From a bacterium (lineage in GTDB: Bacteria > Elusimicrobiota > Elusimicrobia > Elusimicrobiales > UBA9959), in contig JAJYJH010000017.1 in the NCBI GenBank assembly GCA_021789695.1, positions 1 to 43,508 on the forward strand: a stretch of DNA of 43,508 bases. Reading direction: 5' to 3'. Position numbers and translations under genes: made by a program. The notes below the pieces were generated by a model. That model was not told the origin of the DNA, made no database searches, and saw only the letters and a list, made by a program, of their open reading frames with translations. This document shows positions 25,922 to 33,105 of the stretch, piece after piece. The first letter of the stretch is position 1. Every line of letters starts with the position of its first letter.

Positions 25922-27649
25922 ATGCTGATTAAAAAAGGGGTTCCAGCCAGCCTCGGCATAGCCGTCGGCAAGGCGCATATCGTCAAAGAGGAGAATATCC
26001 TCATCGAGCAGAAAGAGATCCCGCCGGAAAAACTCAAGGCCGAGATCAAACGTTTCAAGGACGCGCTCGACAAGACGCGGCTCGACCTGGACTCCATCCG
26101 CGGCAAGATCCTGAACGTGCTTGGCAAGCAGCACGCCAAGCTGATAGATTCCCATCACCTTATTCTGCAGGACCCGCTGATCACCAAGGAGGTCCCGAAG
26201 CTCATCCTCGCCAAGGGCATGAACGCCGAGTTCGCGCTGTCCGAGATCCTGGACAAGGCGGAGGAACAGTTCGAGAAGATCGACGACGAGTTCTTCCGCG
26301 AGCGCAAGCACGACATTTTCGACGTGGGCAAGAAGATCATCTCCAACCTGGTGAACTCGGAGAAAACCTCGCTGAAGGACCTGAAGGAGCCGGTCATCAT
26401 CGTCGCGCACAACCTGTACCCGTCGGACACGCTGCACATCCGCGAGAGCAACAAGGTGCTGGGCTTCTGCATGGACCTGGGCTCCAAGTCCAGCCACACC
26501 GCGATCTTCGCGCAGAGCATGGGCATCCCGGCGGTGGTCGGCCTCTCCGACATCAGCCGTCAGATCCAGAGCGGCGACACGCTGATAGTGGACGGCGAAC
26601 AGGGCATGGTCATCATCTCGCCCTCCCAGGAAATAATAGAGAAGTACAAGGTCCGCAAGGAGGACCTGCAGAAACAGGAGCACTTCTTCCACCGCCTGAA
26701 GGGCCTGCCCGCCACCACGCGCGACGGCCACAAGATCAGCCTGATGTGCAACCTGGACTCCGCCGAGGACGCGCCGGAGCTCGGCGCCGTCAAGGCCGAG
26801 GGCGTGGGCCTGTACCGCACCGAGTTCCTCTACATGAACCGCGACTCGGTGCCTACCGAAGGGGAGCAGTTGGCCGCCTATTCCGCCGTGGTCAAGGCGG
26901 CCCCCGGTATACCGCTGACCATCCGCACCGCCGATATCGGCGGCGACCGCGCCACCGAGCTGGGCATCAAGGGCCTCAAGGACGAGCGCAACCCGTTCAT
27001 GGGCTTCCGCGGCATCCGCCTGTTCATCAAGTACCCCGAGCTGCTGAAGACGCAGCTGCGCGCCATCTACAAGGCCAATACCGAGGGTAACATCAAGATC
27101 ATGATCCCGATGCTGTCCTCGGCCGACGAACTGATGACCGTCAAGAAGATCGCGCAGGACGTCAAGACCGAACTGGCCGAGGAGGGCTTCCCGGTGAAGG
27201 CGATCCCCGAGTTCGGCGTGATGATCGAGATCCCGGCCGCGGCCCTTATCCTTGATTCGCTGCTGGGCGAGATAGACTTTGTCTCGATAGGCACCAACGA
27301 CCTGGTGCAGTACACGCTGGCGGTGGACCGCATCAACCAGTACGTCTCGGAGCTCTACGAGCCTTTCCACCCGGCGGTGCTGCGCCTGATCAACCTGGTG
27401 GTGCAGACTGCGCACAAGAAGGGCAAGCCGGTCAGCGTCTGCGGCGAGATGGCCTCGGACCCGTACGCTATCCCTTTGCTGGTCGGCCTCGGCGTGGACA
27501 TTCTTTCCGTGCCGGCCAAGATGTACCTTCGTTCCAAGCACTCCGTGCGCTCGATGAACTTCGAGCGCTTCTCGGCGCTGGCGCAGCGGGTGCTCAGTCT
27601 GGCCACCTCCGAGGAGATCCGGCGGCTGGTGGAGGAAGAGGTGAAATGA
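25922..27649 (+). CDS. ptsI: PTS enzyme I (phosphoenolpyruvate-protein phosphotransferase)
   Basis: The 575-residue product has the N-terminal helical HPr-binding domain. The active-site His192 lies in GSKSSHTAIFAQSMGIPAVV, and the PEP-binding barrel has GLYRTEFLYM, ADIGGDRATE and FRGIRLF. VSIGTNDLVQYTLAVDR and the catalytic Cys507 in SVCGEMASDP follow. It autophosphorylates from PEP and passes the phosphate to HPr. The usual DIGGDK is DIGGDRATE here, a mild variant. It closes the PTS cluster, 12 bp after HPr. Confidence 0.95.
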   Translation: MLIKKGVPASLGIAVGKAHIVKEENILIEQKEIPPEKLKAEIKRFKDALDKTRLDLDSIRGKILNVLGKQHAKLIDSHHLILQDPLITKEVPKLILAKGMNAEFALSEILDKAEEQFEKIDDEFFRERKHDIFDVGKKIISNLVNSEKTSLKDLKEPVIIVAHNLYPSDTLHIRESNKVLGFCMDLGSKSSHTAIFAQSMGIPAVVGLSDISRQIQSGDTLIVDGEQGMVIISPSQEIIEKYKVRKEDLQKQEHFFHRLKGLPATTRDGHKISLMCNLDSAEDAPELGAVKAEGVGLYRTEFLYMNRDSVPTEGEQLAAYSAVVKAAPGIPLTIRTADIGGDRATELGIKGLKDERNPFMGFRGIRLFIKYPELLKTQLRAIYKANTEGNIKIMIPMLSSADELMTVKKIAQDVKTELAEEGFPVKAIPEFGVMIEIPAAALILDSLLGEIDFVSIGTNDLVQYTLAVDRINQYVSELYEPFHPAVLRLINLVVQTAHKKGKPVSVCGEMASDPYAIPLLVGLGVDILSVPAKMYLRSKHSVRSMNFERFSALAQRVLSLATSEEIRRLVEEEVK

Positions 27650-27769
27650 CCGGAGCGGCGGGCCCAGCGACGGTCTTACCGGGCCTGTCCCGGCGCCGCC
27701 CGAAGCCTCCGTGGCTGTTCGCGCCGGGTTCTCCGGCCTGACGCGGTTGCAGACGGGTATTCCAAGCAA

Positions 27770-29581
27770 ATGAACATCAGGAACTTCAGCATTATCGCGC
27801 ACATCGACCACGGCAAGTCCACGCTGGCGGACCGTTTCATCCAGTTGACGAACACGGTGCCGGACAGGCAGATGAAGGAACAGTTCCTGGACGGCATGGA
27901 ACTGGAGCGCGAGCGCGGCATCACGATCAAAGCCAAGGCCGTGCGTATGCTTTACAAGTCCGACTCCGGGGAAGAGTACATCCTGAACCTGATAGACACA
28001 CCGGGCCACGTGGACTTCTCCTACGAGGTCTCCCGCGCCATGGCCGCCTGCGAGGGCGCCATCCTGCTGGTGGACGCGTCGCAGGGCGTGGAGGCGCAGA
28101 CGCTGGCGCACGCGCACCTGGCGCAGTCCCTGGGCCTCACCATCATCCCGGTCATCAACAAAATAGACCTGGAACACGCCAACCCCGACGCCACCGAGGA
28201 GCAGATCTGGGAAGTGCTCAAGAACCCGGTGGAATCCTCGCGCATCAGCGCCAAGGACGGCCGCGGCGCGCGCGGAGTGCTGGAGCGCGTGATAAAGGAG
28301 GTTCCGCCCCCGGCCGGTTCGCCGGACAACCCGTTGAAGGCGCTGGTCTTCGACTCGTTCTACGACGTCTATAAGGGAGTCATTATCTACACCCGCGTGG
28401 TGGACGGGGAACTGAAACCGGGCCGTCACATCTCTTTCTGGTCCAACGGCAGGTCCTACAAGGTGGAGGAGCTTGGCTACCTGACGCCGAAGCTGGTCAA
28501 GGCCGAGTCCATAAAGGCCGGAGAGGTGGGCTATATCGTGCCCGGCATCCGCGACATCCACGAGATAAAGATGGGCGACACCATCTTCGAGAAGGACCGT
28601 AAGATAGACGCCCCGCTGCCGGGCTACAAAGAAGTGAACCCGGTAGTATTCGCCGGCTTCTACCCGGTCAACACCACGGACTACACGGCGCTGAAGACCG
28701 CGCTGGAAAAGATCAACCTGACCGATTCGTCGTTCAGCTTCCAGGGAGAGACCTCCAAGGCCCTGGGTTTCGGTTTCCGGCTGGGTTTCATGGGCCTGCT
28801 GCACCTGGACATCATCCGCGAGCGCATCGAGCGCGAGTTCGATATCCCGCTGATAGCCACCAACCCGAACGTCATCTACCGGGTGCTGGCCAAGGCCCAT
28901 CATGCCTCGAAGGAGTCGAAGTACGTCGAGGTGACGAATCCGGCGGAATTCCCGCATTACGGCGACGTGCTGGATATAAAAGAACCGTACGTCCGCGCCA
29001 ATATCATCGCGCCGCAGGCCTACATGGAGGGGATCATGAACCTCCTGAAGGAGAAGCGCGGCGAGCACGTCAAGATCGAGTACATCTCGACTACGCGCGT
29101 GATCGTGGAGTATCTGCTGCCGCTCTCGGAGATCATAATCGACTTCTACGACAAGCTGAAGTCGGTGTCCAAGGGCTACGCCTCGTTCGACTACGAGCCG
29201 TTTGAGTACCGCTCGTCGGACATGGTCAAGATAGAGATCCTGCTGCACAGCGAGCCGGTGGACGCGCTTTCTTTTATAACGCACAAGAGCAAGGCGCTGA
29301 CCGCCTCCCGGCAGCTCTGCGAGAAGCTCAAGGAACTGATCCCGAAGCACATGTTCGAGATCGCGGTACAGGCGCAGGTGAACGGCAAGATCATCGCGCG
29401 CGAGACGATAGGCGCGCAGCGCAAGGACGTGCTGGCCAAGTGCTACGGCGGCGACATCACGCGCAAGAGGAAGCTGCTGGAGAAGCAGAAAGAGGGCAAG
29501 CGCAAGATGAAGCTGATGGGGTCCGTGGAGATCCCGCAGGAGGCCTTCATGTCGCTTTTGAGGATCAGCCAGGACAAATAA
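27770..29581 (+). CDS. lepA: Elongation factor 4 (LepA GTPase)
   Basis: The 603-residue protein has G1 AHIDHGKST (residues 10-18), the effector region RGITIKAKAV, G3 DTPGHVDF and G4 NKID. It ends with the LepA-specific C-terminal domain (AKCYGGDITRKRKLLEKQKEGK, then VEIPQEAF). LepA binds ribosomes and influences initiation and stalled elongation. It is directly followed by lepB, the classical pair. The start ATG has no clear Shine-Dalgarno; the 120 bp upstream (27650-27769) show no gene or obvious promoter. Confidence 0.96.
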   Translation: MNIRNFSIIAHIDHGKSTLADRFIQLTNTVPDRQMKEQFLDGMELERERGITIKAKAVRMLYKSDSGEEYILNLIDTPGHVDFSYEVSRAMAACEGAILLVDASQGVEAQTLAHAHLAQSLGLTIIPVINKIDLEHANPDATEEQIWEVLKNPVESSRISAKDGRGARGVLERVIKEVPPPAGSPDNPLKALVFDSFYDVYKGVIIYTRVVDGELKPGRHISFWSNGRSYKVEELGYLTPKLVKAESIKAGEVGYIVPGIRDIHEIKMGDTIFEKDRKIDAPLPGYKEVNPVVFAGFYPVNTTDYTALKTALEKINLTDSSFSFQGETSKALGFGFRLGFMGLLHLDIIRERIEREFDIPLIATNPNVIYRVLAKAHHASKESKYVEVTNPAEFPHYGDVLDIKEPYVRANIIAPQAYMEGIMNLLKEKRGEHVKIEYISTTRVIVEYLLPLSEIIIDFYDKLKSVSKGYASFDYEPFEYRSSDMVKIEILLHSEPVDALSFITHKSKALTASRQLCEKLKELIPKHMFEIAVQAQVNGKIIARETIGAQRKDVLAKCYGGDITRKRKLLEKQKEGKRKMKLMGSVEIPQEAFMSLLRISQDK

Positions 29582-29592
29582 GGACGGCAACT

Positions 29593-30591
29593 ATGGAAGA
29601 AAAACTTTTCTGGATAGGCATACTGATGGGCGTGCACCTGTTCCTGTCCCATTATTTCAAGGAGAAGGGCAGGTTCAAGGGGGACACCCGGTTCACGCGC
29701 TTCTGGCACGTGGTTTTCGCCGCGATCGCCTCCTTCATCGTAGCGGTGCTGGCCTCGGTCAGCCTGGACAACAGCAAGGGCGACGTCGTGACCACGATGC
29801 TTTTCAGCGGCAGACAGCTCCTCTACGGGCTGATAGCCGCCTGCGCAGGAGCCGCCTACGCCCTTTGGAGCGGTAGGGCGCACAAGGCAAAAATGAAGGA
29901 CGGCCTTAACCTAACGATAAAGGACGACATGGAGTGGTCCGAGACCGTGTTCTCGGCCGTCATCCTGGCCTCGGTGGTAATGTACCTGTTCATCCAGGCC
30001 TTCAAGATCCCGTCCGGCTCGATGGAGAACACCTTCCTGATAGGCGACCACCTGTTCGTCAACAAGTTCGTTTACGGCTTCCGCGTTCCGTATACGCATA
30101 AGAAGTTCCTGGCGCTGCGGCAGGTCAAGCGGGGCGATATCATAGTCTTCCGCTTCCCCTCCGAAGATCCGAAGGAGTTCCAGTGCGGCGGCAGCCAGTA
30201 CGGCAAGGACTTCATTAAGCGCGTCGTGGGCCTGCCCGGCGACACGGTCGAGGTGCGTAACGGCCAGCTGTACGTCAACGGCAAGGCCGTGAAGGACGAG
30301 CCGTACGCTATCTACAAGGACAATTTCCGTTATCCCAAGGCCGACGAGAGGATCCCGGCGAAGGACTACCAGACCTACTGGCAGGACCGCATGCTGGGCA
30401 AGATGCTTTCGGAGTACGTGCGCGACAATTTCGGGCCGGTCACGGTGCCGCCCGGCGAGTACATGGTGATGGGCGACAACCGCGACCGCTCCTGCGACTC
30501 CCGCTACTGGGGCCCGGTGCCGGCCGCCAATATAAAGGGCGAGGCCTGGTTCACCTATTGGCCGCCTTCGAGGATAGGTTTCCCGAAATAA
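29593..30591 (+). CDS. lepB: Signal peptidase I
   Basis: The start at ATG 29593, just after the lepA stop, gives 332 residues; longer in-frame starts would lie inside lepA. Hydrophobic segments at about residues 5-22, 38-58, 75-93 and 118-135 precede the catalytic Ser143 in IPSGSMENTFLIGD. The general base Lys209 is in DFIKRVVGLPGD, and MGDNRDRSCDSRYWGPVP is the conserved box E. The enzyme cleaves Sec signal peptides on the outer face of the inner membrane. With up to four membrane segments it has a longer N-terminal anchor than the two of the E. coli enzyme. Substrates here include the secreted proteins at 788, 14445, 17674 and 33106. Confidence 0.94.
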   Translation: MEEKLFWIGILMGVHLFLSHYFKEKGRFKGDTRFTRFWHVVFAAIASFIVAVLASVSLDNSKGDVVTTMLFSGRQLLYGLIAACAGAAYALWSGRAHKAKMKDGLNLTIKDDMEWSETVFSAVILASVVMYLFIQAFKIPSGSMENTFLIGDHLFVNKFVYGFRVPYTHKKFLALRQVKRGDIIVFRFPSEDPKEFQCGGSQYGKDFIKRVVGLPGDTVEVRNGQLYVNGKAVKDEPYAIYKDNFRYPKADERIPAKDYQTYWQDRMLGKMLSEYVRDNFGPVTVPPGEYMVMGDNRDRSCDSRYWGPVPAANIKGEAWFTYWPPSRIGFPK

Positions 30592-31460
30592 TGAGGGTGA
30601 CGGAACGCCTGAAGGCCGGCGGCAGGGTCTTCTCCTTCGAGTTCTATCCGCCGAAGACGGGCGAGGACACCGCGCGCCTCTTTACGGCGGCCGTAGAGCT
30701 CAAGAGGCTGGGGCCGGACTTCGTCTCGGTGACCAACTCGTCGAGCGGCGCGGCCCCCTACCGCACGGTGGCGCTGTGCGGCGTGCTGAAGGCCCAGCTC
30801 GGACTGGAGGTGGTCGCCCACCTGACCTGCCTGGCCCATACCAGGGAGGAGATAGCGGAGATCTGCGGCGGCCTGCGCAAGATGGGCGTGGAGAACGTCC
30901 TCGCGCTGCGCGGCGACCCGCAGAACGTGGCCCCGGCCGCGCTGCGGCGCGACTACAGCTACGCTTCACAGCTGATCGCGGACCTGAAACGCCTCGGCGG
31001 CTTCTCGCTTGGCGGCGCCTGCTACCCGGAGAAGCATCCGGAGTCTCCGACGCCGGAGGAGGATATCCGGCGCCTGAAGGAAAAGGTGGACGCCGGAGCG
31101 GAATACCTGATAACGCAGCTTTTCTTCGACAATTCTTCCTATTTCAGGTTTTTGGAGAGGACGGCGGCCGCCGGCATAAGCGTGCCCGTGCTGCCCGGCC
31201 TGATGCCGATAACAGGCTACAAGCAGGTGCGGAAGTTCACGCAGCTGATGAACGTCTCGGTGCCGGCGGCGCTGCGCTCCGGGCTGGAGCGCTGGGAGAA
31301 CGACAGGGACGGGCTGTTCGCCTTCAGCGTGGAATATGCCTCGCGCCAGGGCGAGGAGCTGCTCAGGGGTGGGGCGCCGGGGCTGCATCTCTACACGCTG
31401 AACCGCAGCCGCGCCGCCATAGAGATACTCAGGAACGTTAAGGGTACGGCAGTGGCCTGA
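30591..31460 (+). CDS. metF: Methylenetetrahydrofolate reductase
   Basis: The ATG at 30591 shares its A with the lepB stop (TAATG), so the 289-residue reading is preferred over a start inside lepB. It has FSFEFYPPKT near the N-terminus with the catalytic Glu, then PDFVSVTNSSSG, AHLTCLAHTREEI, NVLALRGDP, GGACYPEKHPESP and AEYLITQLFFDN. The last three are flavin and folate site motifs. MetF reduces methylene-THF to methyl-THF with an FAD cofactor for methionine synthesis. The usual NVTWGAGG is replaced by SVTNSSSGAAP. Confidence 0.93.
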   Translation: MRVTERLKAGGRVFSFEFYPPKTGEDTARLFTAAVELKRLGPDFVSVTNSSSGAAPYRTVALCGVLKAQLGLEVVAHLTCLAHTREEIAEICGGLRKMGVENVLALRGDPQNVAPAALRRDYSYASQLIADLKRLGGFSLGGACYPEKHPESPTPEEDIRRLKEKVDAGAEYLITQLFFDNSSYFRFLERTAAAGISVPVLPGLMPITGYKQVRKFTQLMNVSVPAALRSGLERWENDRDGLFAFSVEYASRQGEELLRGGAPGLHLYTLNRSRAAIEILRNVKGTAVA

Positions 31461-31474
31461 CGGCCGGGGGGAAA

Positions 31475-32221
31475 ATGGAGACCATACGCACCGCCGATGC
31501 TTTGAAGCTGGCCGAGCTGCAGAAGAAAGACGCGGCCATCTCCGGGCTGAAGTCCCGCCTGGCCGCCGTCCCGCGCGAACTGGGAAAGCTCAACGCTGAG
31601 TTCGAGCACAAGAAGGCCTCTATGGGGGCCGCGCGCGAGACCCTGCTGGGCCTGCAGAAAAGGAAGAAGGAGAAGGAACTTTCGATAGCCGAGGCGGAGG
31701 AAGGGATACGCAAGCACCAGCGGGAACTGAACCAGGTCAAGAACAACGACGCTTTCAAGGCCCTGCTGGGCGAAATAGAGCGCGACAAGACGGCCAAGGA
31801 CGGCCTGGAGACCGAAGTGCTGCTGCTGCTCGACGAGTTGGATAAGGCCGCCGGGGCCGACAGGACCATGCAGGCGGAGCTGCGCAAGGCCCAGGAGGTC
31901 AGGGACGCGGAGGCGGGCGCGCTGGAATCCTCCGGCCGCAGTCTGGCCGCCGAGCTGGCCGCGGCCGAGGCCGAGCGCGCCGCCCAGGCCGGCGGCATAG
32001 ACAGGGAACTGCTGGAAAAGTACGAGACCGTGCGCGCCAGCCGCGCCGGTGTGGCCGTAGTCCCGGTGCACGAGGACCCCGCCACGGGCAAACTCTCCTG
32101 CGGCGGCTGCCACATGGCGTTGACGCCGCAGAAGACTCTGGACGTCAGAAAAAACGACACCTTCGCCGTTTGCCCCGAGTGCCGCCGCCTCATGTATCTC
32201 GAGCGCACGATCTACGGCTAG
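31475..32221 (+). CDS. Coiled-coil protein with C-terminal C4 zinc ribbon (CT398/DUF164 type)
   Basis: About 200 residues of heptad-rich helix (LKLAELQKKDAAISGLKSRL and onwards) are followed by a zinc ribbon with CGGC and CPEC pairs at the C-terminus (CGGCHMALTP, then VCPECRRLMY). This architecture is the CT398/DUF164 family, found in many bacteria and often located beside rnpB, as it is here. In Chlamydia the family member interacts with type III secretion and sigma54 proteins, but a general role is not established. The ribosome-binding site is a run of six G (31466-31471), which matches the C-rich loop of the small RNAs at 40580-41095. Confidence 0.8.
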   Translation: METIRTADALKLAELQKKDAAISGLKSRLAAVPRELGKLNAEFEHKKASMGAARETLLGLQKRKKEKELSIAEAEEGIRKHQRELNQVKNNDAFKALLGEIERDKTAKDGLETEVLLLLDELDKAAGADRTMQAELRKAQEVRDAEAGALESSGRSLAAELAAAEAERAAQAGGIDRELLEKYETVRASRAGVAVVPVHEDPATGKLSCGGCHMALTPQKTLDVRKNDTFAVCPECRRLMYLERTIYG

Positions 32222-32240
32222 CCGATCTTTTGGATTTTCA

Positions 32241-32604
32241 GACCGCGGACGGAGGGCCGCTCTTCCCGCAAGGGAGGGGAGGAACTTCCGAACTTCAAGG
32301 GCAGGGTGCCGGTTCAAAGCCGCTAAGCGGCCATAGGCCGGGCGGCGGGAGCCATATCTCCCGCCGACGGACAGCGCCACAGAGAACATACCGCCCGCAA
32401 GGGTAAGGGTGAAAAGGTGCGGTAAGAGCGCACCGCGCGCCGGGCGACCGGCGCGGCAGGGCAAGCCCCTCCTGAAGCAAGGCCAAACATGCGCGATGGA
32501 CTGCCCGTCCGCCCTTCGGGGCAGCGCAGAGTGGGCCGCACAAGATAAATGGTCCTCCAAGCGCCGAAAGGCGCCGGACAGAATTCGGGGTACAGTCCGC
32601 GGTC
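32241..32604 (+). ncRNA. rnpB: RNase P RNA, bacterial type A
   Basis: The ends pair as helix P1: GACCGCGGAC (32241-32250) with GTCCGCGGTC (32595-32604). In between are the conserved blocks GAGGAA, AGGGCAGGGTGCC, CCACAGAGAACATACCGCC, GGTAAGGGTGAAAAGGTGCG, GGTAAGAGCGCACCG, AGCAAGGCCAAA and ACAGAA. The RNA is the catalytic subunit that trims tRNA 5' ends. The P4 helix is unusual: the 5' strand reads AACUUCC where AAAGUCC is normal, and the 3' strand reads GGGGUA where GGCUUA is normal. The two changed pairs still match each other (A-U to C-G, G-C to U-G). True ends may extend a few bases. Confidence 0.95.
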
Positions 32605-32614
32605 TGGACGTTTT

Positions 32615-32745
32615 GGGCCCGCCGGCGGGGCAGGAACGCAAAACACGTTCGCGCACACCGTGCGCTCACTCGGTATTCGGCCCCGGCGCGATGCAAGCCC
32701 GGGCCTCAACGGCGGCTTTGCTTATCCTGCCACGCCGGCAGGCCC
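32615..32745 (+). ncRNA. Unassigned structured RNA element downstream of rnpB
   Basis: The ends form a long interrupted stem: 615-619 with 741-745, 621-627 with 733-739, 629-635 with 725-731, and 638-642 with 717-721 (all plus 32000). Two hairpins lie inside: GCGCAC-ACC-GTGCGC (32651-32665), and 32679-32687 with 32697-32705 with one C-C mismatch. The 3' strand can instead form the local hairpin CCTGCC-ACGCC-GGCAGG (32726-32742). It ends 40 bp before the start of the small gene at 32786 and could be its leader. It lacks tmRNA and SRP RNA signatures. Covariation is unknown, so this is a candidate only. Confidence 0.4.
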
Positions 32746-32785
32746 GGCACTATGAGGCATTAAAAGAAGGAAAGGGGAAGCTTAT

Positions 32786-33058
32786 ATGGACTCATTGGCT
32801 GCGAAGATACCGGAGATCAAGTTCTCTTCGGACGCGAACGAGATACCGTGGGACAAGGCGGTGGTGTGGTCGCAGATGCCGCGCGTCGGCCCGCGGGTCT
32901 ACGAATGGCTGGAGGCCGAACATATCCGCTACGTCTCCTGGAGCAACGGCATCGTGAACATCATTCCGGATCACAACTCCATACTGAGCTCACACTGCCA
33001 GTGCATCGTGCTTCCGTCGGCCTTCGTCTGGGTAGGCCGGGACGTCCGCGTGAGCTGA
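32786..33058 (+). CDS. Small hypothetical protein, 90 aa
   Basis: I do not recognise this protein. AAGGAAAGGGG precedes the ATG at proper spacing and codon use matches the neighbours, so it is likely real. The sequence is mixed polar and aromatic (WSQMPRVGPRVYEWLEAEH, then YVSWSNGIVNIIPDHNSI) with a CxC pair (SSHCQCIVLP) and no signal peptide or membrane segment. It lies between the rnpB region and the amylase gene and is preceded by a strong RNA structure that could regulate it. Confidence 0.55.
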   Translation: MDSLAAKIPEIKFSSDANEIPWDKAVVWSQMPRVGPRVYEWLEAEHIRYVSWSNGIVNIIPDHNSILSSHCQCIVLPSAFVWVGRDVRVS

Positions 33059-33105
33059 GTCGGAATTTGGATGTCAACATGTTCCATCTTGCAGGAGAGG
33101 GATCT

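Noticed and set aside
25637-29590. A 1,317-codon antisense frame opposite HPr, enzyme I and lepA
   Set aside because: It spans several well-conserved plus-strand genes and shows no recognisable motif; a shadow of their codon use.
29440-29592. An upstream start for signal peptidase I inside lepA
   Set aside because: It overlaps the conserved C-terminus of LepA; ATG 29593 begins right after the lepA stop and gives a normal membrane-anchored start.
32615-32745. tmRNA, SRP RNA or 6S RNA as identity of the element after rnpB
   Set aside because: No tRNA-like ends or tag frame for tmRNA, no GGAA/AGCAG helix-8 loop for SRP RNA, and a branched rather than rod-like fold unlike 6S RNA.
32848-33105. 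An upstream start extending the amylase by 86 residues
   Set aside because: It overlaps the small gene at 32786-33058 in another frame, while ATG 33106 has a Shine-Dalgarno and begins a proper signal peptide.
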